A stretch of DNA of 34,163 nt from contig CACXHB010000102.1 in the NCBI GenBank assembly GCA_902767315.1, positions 1 to 34,163 on the forward strand, read 5' to 3'. Position 1 is the stretch's first letter. Every line of letters starts with the position of its first letter. Position numbers and translations under genes: made by a program. The stretch comes from an uncultured Eubacteriales bacterium. Lineage in GTDB: Bacteria; Bacillota; Clostridia; Christensenellales; Aristaeellaceae. The notes under the pieces are model-generated. The model did not search any database and was not told the DNA's origin. It saw only the letters and a list, made by a program, of their open reading frames with translations. This document shows, in pieces, positions 1-8,222 of this stretch.

Positions 1-191
1 CAGAATTCGTTATTCTGCGAAGGCCGCCGCGATACAGGCATTATACCCCAGACCGGCGCCCGGGCGGAAGGGGAAACTTTAAATTCTCCCGTCCAGCACC
101 CGGTTTGGGGAAGACAACTCGTCGCCGGAAATGCACGACTGGGTTCAGCGGCAGGGAAGGCGGCGACGCATACGGGAAAAACAGCCGAGAG

Positions 192-216
192 AATCGGAAA
201 CGAAAAATTTCCGATT
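192..216 (+). promoter_or_regulatory. Stem-loop just upstream of the LoaP-like gene
   Basis: A perfect 9-bp inverted repeat (AATCGGAAA at 192-200, TTTCCGATT at 208-216) with a 7-base A-rich loop lies 22 bases before the chosen start codon at 239. It is not followed by a T-run, so it does not look like a terminator. It could be a recognition or autoregulatory hairpin in the 5' leader. That role is inference; only the repeat is seen. I see no gene and no convincing promoter in bases 1-191. Confidence 0.5.
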
Positions 217-238
217 TGACAGATCGGAGGGCGGAGCT

Positions 239-802
239 ATGCGCGAAAAAAAAGCGAAGCTGCGCGGCAGTCCGGGCAACGGCGAAAAAACCCCAGTCAT
301 GGCGTACGGCTGCCTGTTTTGCATAACCGGGAGGGAAGAGCGCGTGGCGGAACAGATTCGTTCGGTCTGTCCGGAAGTGCAGACCACCACCATGCGGCAA
401 TTGAAATACCGGACGCACAACGGGGAAAAATGTCTGGAGGAAAGCCTGCTGCTGCCCAGCTATGTGTTCTTCCGGGGGCCCGCGGGCCTGGAACCGGCGG
501 CGTTTCCCAAGCAACACCTCATCCGCGTGCTGAGCGTGGACGGAAAGGACTGGCGTCTGCAGGGCGACGATTTGCGGTTTGTACAATGGCTCTTCCGGCA
601 GCGGGGGCTGCTGGGCGTTTCCCAGGCCTGTCAGGAGGGGGACAGAGTCCGGATTCTGTCCGGGCCCCTGAAGGATCTGGAGGGCAGCGTTCGCCGGGTG
701 GACCGGCGGGGCCGAAGCGGGCAGGTGGTTCTTTCCTTTCGGGGCAGGGAAATTTCCGTGTGGCTGGGCTTCGAGTGGGTCGCGAAGCCGGACGGAGCAT
801 AA
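239..802 (+). CDS. loaP: NusG-family transcription antiterminator, LoaP-like
   Basis: A 187-aa protein with the two-domain layout of specialised NusG paralogues. An N-terminal NGN-like domain starts near residue 21 (MAYGCLFCITGREERVAEQI) and includes the LLLPSYVFF strand typical of the family. A C-terminal KOW domain runs from about residue 135 (GDRVRILSGPLKDLEGSV). Family members bind RNA polymerase and prevent termination or pausing, usually on one long operon next to them. LoaP proteins are known to read an RNA hairpin in the target leader. The start at 239 is chosen for the GGAGGG-type ribosome binding site 8 bases upstream; the ATG at 299 has none, and starting there would remove a basic 20-residue leader. 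It sits 130 bases before brxA in the same direction, so the BREX operon is its likely target. Assignment to LoaP rather than another NusG paralogue (RfaH/UpxY type) is from general resemblance and lineage. Confidence 0.8.
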   Translation: MREKKAKLRGSPGNGEKTPVMAYGCLFCITGREERVAEQIRSVCPEVQTTTMRQLKYRTHNGEKCLEESLLLPSYVFFRGPAGLEPAAFPKQHLIRVLSVDGKDWRLQGDDLRFVQWLFRQRGLLGVSQACQEGDRVRILSGPLKDLEGSVRRVDRRGRSGQVVLSFRGREISVWLGFEWVAKPDGA

Positions 803-854
803 AAATTTTTTTCAACAGAAACCCAATTCAAAAAAATTGCATTTGACGGAATTT

Positions 855-883
855 GAGACAAAAAGCCGCTGCGGCGTTGTCTC
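855..883 (+). promoter_or_regulatory. Leader hairpin of the BREX operon, candidate LoaP target
   Basis: Two nested perfect stems: GAGACAA (855-861) pairs with TTGTCTC (877-883), and inside it GCCG (865-868) pairs with CGGC (872-875) around a CTG loop, with a small AAA/G internal bulge. No T-run follows, so it is not an intrinsic terminator. Its place between a LoaP-like gene and the operon it precedes matches where LoaP-dependent RNA hairpins are known to sit. Target function is inference. The rest of 803-932 is AT-rich; a TTGACG occurs at 843-848 but has no matching -10, so I do not call a promoter. Confidence 0.5.
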
Positions 884-932
884 CGGTTTGTTATGCCCTT
901 CAGAAATGGATAACGCAAAAAGGGGTGGATTT

Positions 933-1538
933 ATGGGCCAGTATAACGGCGCGCTGACCCGGGAACAGTTCCTCTTCCGGGAAATGCGCATTGTGGCGCG
1001 GCTGTACCGGGAAGGCCGTTCCCCGGAGGAAATCACCGGGCAAATTTATCAGGAAAACTTATTTCAATATCCCACGGAGCGGGAAATCAAGAGCAAATGC
1101 CGAACGGCGCTGAAGCGCCTGAACTGCATCGCCCATTCCCCGGCGCTGGTGGAAATGCTGGCGGAAGGGGACCTGCGGGAGGCCAAATGGGCGGCGCTGA
1201 CGGCCATGATGGCCCAAAACGCCCTGGTGGCGGAATTCATGACGGACGTGGTGGGGGAAAAATTCCGGGGGCTGGACAGGTCGCTGACGTCGAAGGATTT
1301 CTATCTTTTTTACGAAACCCTCTGCCAGAAGGATCCAAAGGCGGCCCTGTGGAGCCCTTCCACGGTGAAAAAAATCAAGGCGGTGCTTTGGAATCTTTTG
1401 CGGGAAAACGGCTATCTGGAGCGCCCCGGCAGCGAAACGCTGTGTCCGGCGCTGATTTCGGAGGAATTCGAACTGGCCCTGCGTCAGGCGGGCTTTCAGC
1501 GGTTTCTCCCGGCGTTTCAGGCCGCAGAATGGAGGTAA
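933..1538 (+). CDS. brxA: BREX protein BrxA (DUF1819)
   Basis: A 201-aa protein, the usual size for BrxA, the small first gene of type 1 BREX operons. BrxA is a helical protein reported to bind DNA; its exact role in defence is not settled. The N-terminus (YNGALTREQFLFREMRIVA) and the segment ENLFQYPTEREIKSKCRTAL are characteristic of the family. The start at 933 is taken because family members begin at this point and an AAGGGGTGG ribosome binding site precedes it. The frame is open 32 codons further upstream to 837, but that would run through the leader hairpin. The TAA stop lies inside the ribosome binding site of brxB, so the two are probably translationally coupled. Confidence 0.9.
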   Translation: MGQYNGALTREQFLFREMRIVARLYREGRSPEEITGQIYQENLFQYPTEREIKSKCRTALKRLNCIAHSPALVEMLAEGDLREAKWAALTAMMAQNALVAEFMTDVVGEKFRGLDRSLTSKDFYLFYETLCQKDPKAALWSPSTVKKIKAVLWNLLRENGYLERPGSETLCPALISEEFELALRQAGFQRFLPAFQAAEWR

Positions 1539-1543
1539 GGCGC

Positions 1544-2110
1544 ATGGAACATCTTTATGCCCGACTGGACGCGCTGCGTCAAAAATTGACGGACGAGGCC
1601 TTTCTGGAAAACCGGGGGCTGAGCAACGAGGTGGGGCTTTATATTTTCCGCTATCCGCCCCAGGAGGAAATGGCGGTGCGGGCGTTTATGCAGGGGCTGT
1701 GCCGGGAAATGGACGGCTCGGCGGGCAAATGCCGCATCCTCTTTTTTGATTTATACGAAATTCTGCTGGGCATCTGCCGCGACCGGCGGATCCTGGAGCG
1801 CATTCCCCAGATGGAGGCCCAGCGGGGCGGGGCGTTTACCCTGGCGCAGATTCAGAAGCTGGCGCCGCCGGAGGCCTACGTCCAGCGCATGCAATACCCG
1901 GACCATCGGCCCGGCGACGTGGTAATGATCGCCGGGGTGGGCCGGGTGTTTCCCTATATGCGCAGCCATCATGTTTTAAACAACCTGCAGCACCTGTTCG
2001 ACGACGTGCCGGTGGTGATGCTGTACCCCGGCCAGTATAACGGCCAGACGCTGACCCTTTTCGAGCGCTTTACCGACGACAACTACTATCGCGCCTTCAA
2101 CCTGATATGA
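1544..2110 (+). CDS. brxB: BREX protein BrxB (DUF1788)
   Basis: A 188-aa protein with the BrxB pattern: a helical N-terminus, then NEVGLYIFRYPPQEEMAVR near residues 27-45, an ILFFDLYEILLGI segment, and a C-terminal stretch with GDVVMIAGVGRVFPYMR and VVMLYPGQYNGQTL. BrxB is a conserved component of type 1 BREX, needed for defence in studied systems, without a known enzymatic activity. The ATG at 1544 follows the ribosome binding site GGAGGTAAGG overlapping the brxA stop. An in-frame ATG at 1529 would lie inside the end of brxA and has a poorer upstream site. BrxC follows 16 bases downstream. Confidence 0.9.
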   Translation: MEHLYARLDALRQKLTDEAFLENRGLSNEVGLYIFRYPPQEEMAVRAFMQGLCREMDGSAGKCRILFFDLYEILLGICRDRRILERIPQMEAQRGGAFTLAQIQKLAPPEAYVQRMQYPDHRPGDVVMIAGVGRVFPYMRSHHVLNNLQHLFDDVPVVMLYPGQYNGQTLTLFERFTDDNYYRAFNLI

Positions 2111-2126
2111 TTTGAGGAGATACCAC

Positions 2127-5100
2127 ATGAAATTGCAGGACATGTTTTCAAAGGACATCAATCGTTCCATTAACGGCGTCATTAAGGTCATGCAGACCGA
2201 CGACGAAAACCGGCGGCAGGAGCTGGAGGAATACGTCATCACCCGAGAGTTACAGAAGCACTTCGGGGCCTTTTACGATCATTACGAACAGGGGATCGAC
2301 GGGCCCACGGACAAAATCGGCGTGTGGATTTCCGGCTTCTTTGGCAGCGGTAAATCCCACTTTCTGAAGATTCTTTCCTACCTGCTGGCCAACGAGGAGG
2401 TCTGCGGCAAACGGGCGCTGGATTATTTTGAAGAAAAATTCGATTACGACCCCCTGCGGTACGCCATGATGCGCCGGGTGGGCGAAACGCCCACGGAGGT
2501 AATCCTGTTCAACATCGACGCGAAATCCCCCATGGGCAAGGATCAGGATTCCATCCTGCGGGTGTTCACCAAGGTCTTTTACGAACACTGCGGCTATTAC
2601 GGCGACGACATGAAGGTGGCGGCCCTGGAGCGGTTCCTGGACCGGCAGGGCAAGCTGGAGGCCTTCAAACAGGCCTTTCAGGAAATCAACACCGAACCCT
2701 GGGAAACGGCCCGGGAGGCCTTCGCCTTCTGGGGCGACGACGTAGTGGCGGCCCTGGAACAGACGGCGGGCCTTTCGGAACAGGCGGCCCGAAACTGGTT
2801 CAACGGCGAGGAGACCGCGCAGCTGAGCATCGACCGGCTCACCCGGGAAATATCGGAATATGTGGAAAGCAAGGGCAAAAATTTCCACCTGGTATTTCTG
2901 GTGGACGAAATCGGCCAGTACATCGGCGACAATTCCGGGCTGATGCTGAATTTGCAAACCATCGTGGAGGAACTGGGCTCCAAGTGCCGGGGCAAGGTCT
3001 GGGTCATCGTCACCAGTCAGGAGGACATCGACAGCGTAACCCACGTAAAGGGCAACGACTTTTCCAAAATTCAGGGCCGGTTCAACACCCGGCTGAGCCT
3101 TTCCTCCGCCTCGGTGGACGAGGTCATCAAGCGCCGCATTCTGGCCAAAACCCCCGCCGCCGAGACGCTGCTTCGGCTGCTGTATCAGCAGAACAGTTCC
3201 ATCATGCGCAACCTGTTCTCCTTCGCCCCGGGCACCATCGCGGACTTAAAGGGCTACGGCGACGAAACCGAATTCGTAGAAACCTATCCCTTTGTTCCCT
3301 ATCAGTTCAAGCTTCTGCAGGAAGTGCTGGCCCAGGTGCGCAAGCACGGCTCCTCCGGCAAGCACCTTTCCGGCGGCGAGCGCAGCATGCTTTCCGCCTT
3401 TCAGGAGGCTGCCCAGCAGGTGCAGACCCGGGACGAAACCTGCTTTGTGCCCTTCTACGCCTTTTACGACACCATTCACACCTTCCTGGACGGCGCCATC
3501 CGCCGGGTGATCGACCGGGCCCACCGGGCGGCGCAGGCCGGCGACGGATTAAAGCCCCAGGATGTGGACGTTTTGAAGCTATTGTTCCTAATCCGCTATG
3601 TGGACGGGGTGCCCGCCAATCTGGAAAACCTTTCCACCCTGATGATTGGGGACATTCACGCGGACAAAATCCTGCTGCGCCGCTCCCTGCGGGAATCTCT
3701 GGACCGGCTGGCCCGGGAAAATTACGTCTCCCGCAACGGCGAGACCTATCTTTTCCTCACCGACGAGGAGCAGGATGTGAACCGGGAAATTCGCACGCTG
3801 CTGGTGGAGCCCAGCGAGGTGACCCATATCATCGGCCAGGCGGCCTTCGCCGAACTGTACCCGGTGAAAAAGTTCCGCTACAAAAACCGCTATGATTTCC
3901 CCTTTGACCAGATGGTGGACGGCGCGGTCATCGGCCAGCCCTCCAGCGACATGAAATTAAAGCTGATTACCCTGGCCTCCGCCTCCAGGGAAGAGGAAGC
4001 CGACGCCCAATGGCTGCTGCAATCCCGGGCGGACGACGCGGTCATTGTACTTCTCAACGCCGAAAGCGATTATTATCAGGAATTCGAGGAAGCCCGGCGC
4101 ATCGAAAAATACATCAAGCAGCGCAACATCGCCCAGCTGACGGAATCCATCCGCAAAATCGTTCAGGGCAAACAGGCCGAGGCCAAGGAGCGGGAGAAAA
4201 CCGCCGCAAATCTCCTGAAGGACGCCATTCTCCGGGGCACGTTCTTCATCTCCGGGGAACGGGTGCAAATTCGGGCCTCCTCGGTGAAGGACGCGCTGGA
4301 CCAGGCCCTGACCCGGCTGGTGGAGGACGTATACAGCAAGCTGAACTACGTCTCCTCCTTCGTCCAGTCCGACCAGGACATTCTCCAGATTCTCTCCGGC
4401 CAGGCCGTGCAGGAAACCATGCCGGGCATGCCCGCCCCCAACGCCCTGGCACTGGAGGAAATGCGCCAATATCTGGAGATCCGCGCCCGGCAGCACCGGA
4501 CCGTCACCATGGCGGAAATGCAGAAGCGCTACCAATCCGCTCCCTACGGCTGGCGGGAAATCGATATCGCCGCCCTCACCGCCCATCTGCTTTCGGGCCA
4601 CCGGATCCAGCTGCTCTACGCCGGCGCACCCCTTGCCGCCAACGATCGCCGCACGCCGGACTGCCTGCGCAAGCGCACCGAAACGGAGAAAACCGTGGTG
4701 CGCCAGAAGGTCTCCGCCCCGGAAGCGCTGCTGAAGCAGGCCCGGCGGCAGGCCGCGGAGCTGTTCAATTCCATGGACCTGGCCACGGAGGAAGAAGCCT
4801 TCTGCGGCCAGCTGGAGGCGCTGCTTTCCCAGGCCCAGCAGAAAAACAATTCCCTGCTGGCCCGGTATTCCCCGGAAATTCCCTATCCCGGAAAGGCCGT
4901 GGTGGAAAAGGGCAAAGCCGCGCTGGCAGAGGCTCTGATCGGGCGGGGGGACAACGTCGCCTTCCTGCAGGCCTTTACCGCCGCCGAGGACGCTCTGCTG
5001 GACTGGGCGGAGGACGTGGGCGAAGTGGAATTCTTCTTCCAGAGCCAGCGGGCGATCTTCGACGACGCCTGGAAGCTGCAGGAGCAGTTCCACCGGGAAA

Positions 5101-5663
5101 TCGTTTATTTCGCGGACGAGCCCGAGGCCCTGACCGCAGAGAAACAGCTTTCGGAAATTCTGAAAAGCCCCAAGCCTTACCGGGACATCGCGAAGCTGCC
5201 CACCCTGAAGCAGACCATTTCCGCCGCCTACGACCGAATCAACGCCGCCCGGCGGGAGCAGGTGCGTGAAAACCTGATTCTCGCCCGGGGGGATATTCAC
5301 AGTCTGGCGGGAGATGACCCCCGGCTTCGGGACGAAATCCGCAAAATCGACGCGGAGCTGGACCGCCGTCAGGAATCCGCTCTGCGGGCCGCCAATCCCG
5401 TGGAGCTCGACGCGGCCATTACCCAAATCCTCGCCTACAAAGACAACGTCTGCCGCAAACTGGAGCAGATGCTGGCCCAGAAATCCGCCCCCGACCAGCC
5501 CGGCCCCGACAAGCCGAAGCTCCGCGTCGTCACCCTGCGCCGCTACGACGCGCTGCCCCAGAAGCGCCTTTCCTCCCCGGAGGAAATCGACGCGTATGTG
5601 AACCAGCTGCGGGCGCTGCTGCTGGAACAGCTGCGCTCCTGCGACGCCATTCAGATGAATTAA
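2127..5663 (+). CDS. brxC: BREX large AAA+ ATPase BrxC
   Basis: An 1178-aa P-loop ATPase, full length for BrxC/PglY of type 1 BREX. Walker A is GFFGSGKS at residues 70-77, immediately after the typical DKIGVWISG strand. Walker B is VFLVDEIG with D260 and E261. The long C-terminal half is mostly helical. BrxC is required for both host methylation and phage exclusion in studied BREX systems and is thought to act with PglX and PglZ on DNA. The start at 2127 follows GAGGAG and matches the usual MxLxDMFxKDINRxINGV beginning; an upstream TTG at 2112 lies within the ribosome binding site. No frameshift or stop is seen. GC content and codon use match brxA and brxB. Confidence 0.93.
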   Translation: MKLQDMFSKDINRSINGVIKVMQTDDENRRQELEEYVITRELQKHFGAFYDHYEQGIDGPTDKIGVWISGFFGSGKSHFLKILSYLLANEEVCGKRALDYFEEKFDYDPLRYAMMRRVGETPTEVILFNIDAKSPMGKDQDSILRVFTKVFYEHCGYYGDDMKVAALERFLDRQGKLEAFKQAFQEINTEPWETAREAFAFWGDDVVAALEQTAGLSEQAARNWFNGEETAQLSIDRLTREISEYVESKGKNFHLVFLVDEIGQYIGDNSGLMLNLQTIVEELGSKCRGKVWVIVTSQEDIDSVTHVKGNDFSKIQGRFNTRLSLSSASVDEVIKRRILAKTPAAETLLRLLYQQNSSIMRNLFSFAPGTIADLKGYGDETEFVETYPFVPYQFKLLQEVLAQVRKHGSSGKHLSGGERSMLSAFQEAAQQVQTRDETCFVPFYAFYDTIHTFLDGAIRRVIDRAHRAAQAGDGLKPQDVDVLKLLFLIRYVDGVPANLENLSTLMIGDIHADKILLRRSLRESLDRLARENYVSRNGETYLFLTDEEQDVNREIRTLLVEPSEVTHIIGQAAFAELYPVKKFRYKNRYDFPFDQMVDGAVIGQPSSDMKLKLITLASASREEEADAQWLLQSRADDAVIVLLNAESDYYQEFEEARRIEKYIKQRNIAQLTESIRKIVQGKQAEAKEREKTAANLLKDAILRGTFFISGERVQIRASSVKDALDQALTRLVEDVYSKLNYVSSFVQSDQDILQILSGQAVQETMPGMPAPNALALEEMRQYLEIRARQHRTVTMAEMQKRYQSAPYGWREIDIAALTAHLLSGHRIQLLYAGAPLAANDRRTPDCLRKRTETEKTVVRQKVSAPEALLKQARRQAAELFNSMDLATEEEAFCGQLEALLSQAQQKNNSLLARYSPEIPYPGKAVVEKGKAALAEALIGRGDNVAFLQAFTAAEDALLDWAEDVGEVEFFFQSQRAIFDDAWKLQEQFHREIVYFADEPEALTAEKQLSEILKSPKPYRDIAKLPTLKQTISAAYDRINAARREQVRENLILARGDIHSLAGDDPRLRDEIRKIDAELDRRQESALRAANPVELDAAITQILAYKDNVCRKLEQMLAQKSAPDQPGPDKPKLRVVTLRRYDALPQKRLSSPEEIDAYVNQLRALLLEQLRSCDAIQMN

Positions 5664-5678
5664 GAGAGGGAATCCGCC

Positions 5679-8222
5679 ATGAACAAAAGCGAGCTGAAAA
5701 ATTTTGCCATTCGCGCCCGGCTTTCCCTGCGGGAACGGGTGCAGGCCCGGGCGGCGCTGTACGGGGTAACCCCCGCCGCCTGTGCCAACAAGACCATTGC
5801 CTCCTCGGCGGACTTCCGCCGGCTGGACGGCGGCGTGCTCACCGGCCGGGAAATCCGCCAGCGGGCCGCGCTCATCGCCCGGGTGACCCAGATCGGCTAC
5901 GAATCCGCCATGGAGGAAGCGGCCTATACCTGCTTCAACCGCATCGTCGCCATCAAATACCTGCAGGAGCACAACCTGCTGCCCCTTCCCCTGCGGGCGC
6001 TGCCGGACGCGCCGGGCGAAACGCCCCAGCTGCTGCGCCAGGCCCAGGACGTGACGCTGCCCGGGGTGGACCCGGACACGGTGCTGCAATTGCTGGACCA
6101 AAACCGCGCGGACGAACTGTACAAATATCTGCTCATCGCCCTGTGCAATGCCCTGGCGGAGCCGCTGCCGGGCATGTTCGAAACCATCCGGGAGGAATGC
6201 GAGCTGCTGTTCCCGGATTTCCTTCTAAAGGAGGACTCCGTGCTGGGGGAACTGGCCCGGCTGGAGCCGGACAGCTGGCAGGAAATTCAGGTCATCGGCT
6301 GGCTGTATCAATATTACATTTCGCAGCGGCATGAAGAGGTCGTCGACATCAATGGCGGCGCTATCGCCAAAGAGGACATCCCCGCCGCAACCTGTCTTTA
6401 CACAACGGAATGGGTCGTTCATTACATGGTGGAAAACAGTCTGGGCCGGCTGTGGCTGGAGGGCCACCCGGACGAGAACCTGCGCATGAAGTGGCGCTAT
6501 TTCATGGACGAGGCCCCGCAGACCCCCGAGGTAACGGAAAAGCTCCGGGCCATCCGCACCCCCTGCGCCGGTCTGCAGCCGGAGCAGCTCACGGTGCTGG
6601 ACCCCTGCATGGGCTCGGGGCACATTCTGGTGTACGCCTTCGACGTGCTCATGGACATTTACCGTTCCGTGGGCTATACCGACCGGGACGCGGCCCGGAG
6701 CATACTGGAACACAACCTCTGCGGCCTGGACATCGACGACCGGGCGGCCCAGCTGGCGTATTTCGCGGTAATGATGAAGGCCTGCGAATACGACCGGCGC
6801 TTCCTCCGCCGGGGGGTGCAGCCCCACGTGTGCGCCGTGCAGGAGAGCGCCCCGCTGGACGCCGCGGCCCTTTCCGCCCTGGGCCCGGAGCGCCCCCTGG
6901 CGGAGAAGCTTCTGCAAACCTTTGCCGACGGCAAGGAATACGGCAGCCTTTTGCAGCCGGAGCTCACCGAAGAGGAGCTGACGGCCCTGGAAAATCGGCT
7001 GAACGCCCTGGAAACCGGCGCACAGGAAACCCTGCTCACCCTGGCGGACAGCGCTCAGGCGGCGGAGGCCCTGCGCCCCCTGCTGCGTCAGGCCCGGCTG
7101 CTGACCCGAAAATACCACGCGGTGATTACCAACCCTCCTTATATGAATAAGTTTTCGCCAAACCTGAAGCGCTTCGTTCAGGAGCACTATGCGGATTACA
7201 AGGCGGATTTGTTTGCGGTCTTTATGCACCGCAATTTTTCTTTTTGCGAGGAAAACGGTTATTCCGCGTTCATGTCCCCCTTTGTCTGGATGTTCATCAA
7301 AAGCTACGAGAAGCTGCGTTCAGAAATCATCCAAAGCAAATGCATCACCACCCTGATACAAATGGAATATTCCGCATTTGAGGAAGCCACCGTTCCCATC
7401 TGCACCTTCGTCCTGCGCAATTCCCCGCTGAATTACGCAGGCGTTTATCTGCGCCTTTCGGATTTCAAGGGCGGCATGGACGTGCAGAATGAAAAGGTAC
7501 TGGAGGCGCAGCAGTCCGCTGCCTGCCCCTACCGCTACACCGCCCAGCAGGACAACTTCTCGAAGATTCCGGGCGCCCCCGTGGCCTATTGGGTGAGTGA
7601 AGCATTTTTCGCCAATTTCACTGGAAATGCAATTAAGAATGTATGTACTCAAAAAACCAGAATATCCACGGGTGACAATGAGCGTTTTATGAGAAAATGG
7701 TTTGAAGTATCCAACGTCAAAATTTATGATCCGAATAAATGGATACCCTGCCCTAAAGGCGGCGACTATCGAAAATGGTTTGGAAATATTGATGTTGTAC
7801 TTAATTGGGAGAACGAAGGAGCTGACTTACAAGCGTTTCCTCGTGCGATGCTTGGCGACAGTAGTTTCTTCATGAAACCGGGTTTGACATGGACGGTTAT
7901 TTCGAGTGCAAAAACAAGCTTCCGTATTGTTCCTCAAGGATGCATTTGTGATCATAAAGGTCCACTTATTTACTTTTTTGACAGAAGCCTTGAGAATTAT
8001 GTGCTTGCACTTCTAAATAGTATATATAGCGAAAAAATATTAGAAATTACAGCACCAACAATTGGATTTGAATGGGGAGCTATAGCAAAAATACCATGGA
8101 AAGAAACAATTATAGAAGATAATCGAATATGCGCCCTTGTCCAGTTTAACGTTAATATTTCAAAAGCAGACTGGGACTCCTTCGAAACCAGCTTGAATTT
8201 TAAAAAACATTCTATGATATGA
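5679..8222 (+). CDS. pglX: BREX adenine methyltransferase PglX, N-terminal part of a split protein
   Basis: An 847-aa protein that starts exactly like type 1 BREX PglX (MNKSELKNFAIRARLSLRER). The SAM-binding motif is DPCMGSGH at residues 308-315 and the adenine-N6 catalytic motif is NPPY at 485-488. From about residue 640 comes the target-recognition region, with family hallmarks STGDNERFMRKWFEV, VVLNWENEG and APTIGFEWGAIAKIPW. PglX marks the host genome with m6A at the BREX site. The frame stops after SKADWDSFETSLNFKKHSMI. In ordinary one-piece PglX (about 1200 aa) this point is followed by a C-terminal domain, which here is encoded separately at 9156. From about base 7600 onward the DNA turns AT-rich, while the methyltransferase core is GC-rich like its neighbours. 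The family and the catalytic motifs are certain; that the two parts form one working enzyme is inference. Confidence 0.92.
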   Translation: MNKSELKNFAIRARLSLRERVQARAALYGVTPAACANKTIASSADFRRLDGGVLTGREIRQRAALIARVTQIGYESAMEEAAYTCFNRIVAIKYLQEHNLLPLPLRALPDAPGETPQLLRQAQDVTLPGVDPDTVLQLLDQNRADELYKYLLIALCNALAEPLPGMFETIREECELLFPDFLLKEDSVLGELARLEPDSWQEIQVIGWLYQYYISQRHEEVVDINGGAIAKEDIPAATCLYTTEWVVHYMVENSLGRLWLEGHPDENLRMKWRYFMDEAPQTPEVTEKLRAIRTPCAGLQPEQLTVLDPCMGSGHILVYAFDVLMDIYRSVGYTDRDAARSILEHNLCGLDIDDRAAQLAYFAVMMKACEYDRRFLRRGVQPHVCAVQESAPLDAAALSALGPERPLAEKLLQTFADGKEYGSLLQPELTEEELTALENRLNALETGAQETLLTLADSAQAAEALRPLLRQARLLTRKYHAVITNPPYMNKFSPNLKRFVQEHYADYKADLFAVFMHRNFSFCEENGYSAFMSPFVWMFIKSYEKLRSEIIQSKCITTLIQMEYSAFEEATVPICTFVLRNSPLNYAGVYLRLSDFKGGMDVQNEKVLEAQQSAACPYRYTAQQDNFSKIPGAPVAYWVSEAFFANFTGNAIKNVCTQKTRISTGDNERFMRKWFEVSNVKIYDPNKWIPCPKGGDYRKWFGNIDVVLNWENEGADLQAFPRAMLGDSSFFMKPGLTWTVISSAKTSFRIVPQGCICDHKGPLIYFFDRSLENYVLALLNSIYSEKILEITAPTIGFEWGAIAKIPWKETIIEDNRICALVQFNVNISKADWDSFETSLNFKKHSMI

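Noticed and set aside
40-45. A TATAAT on the minus strand at the left edge
   Set aside because: No -35 element at a suitable distance and no gene visible leftward inside the window.
803-820. A-run and T-run after the LoaP-like gene as a terminator
   Set aside because: There is no GC-rich stem before the T-run; the pairing would be A-T only.
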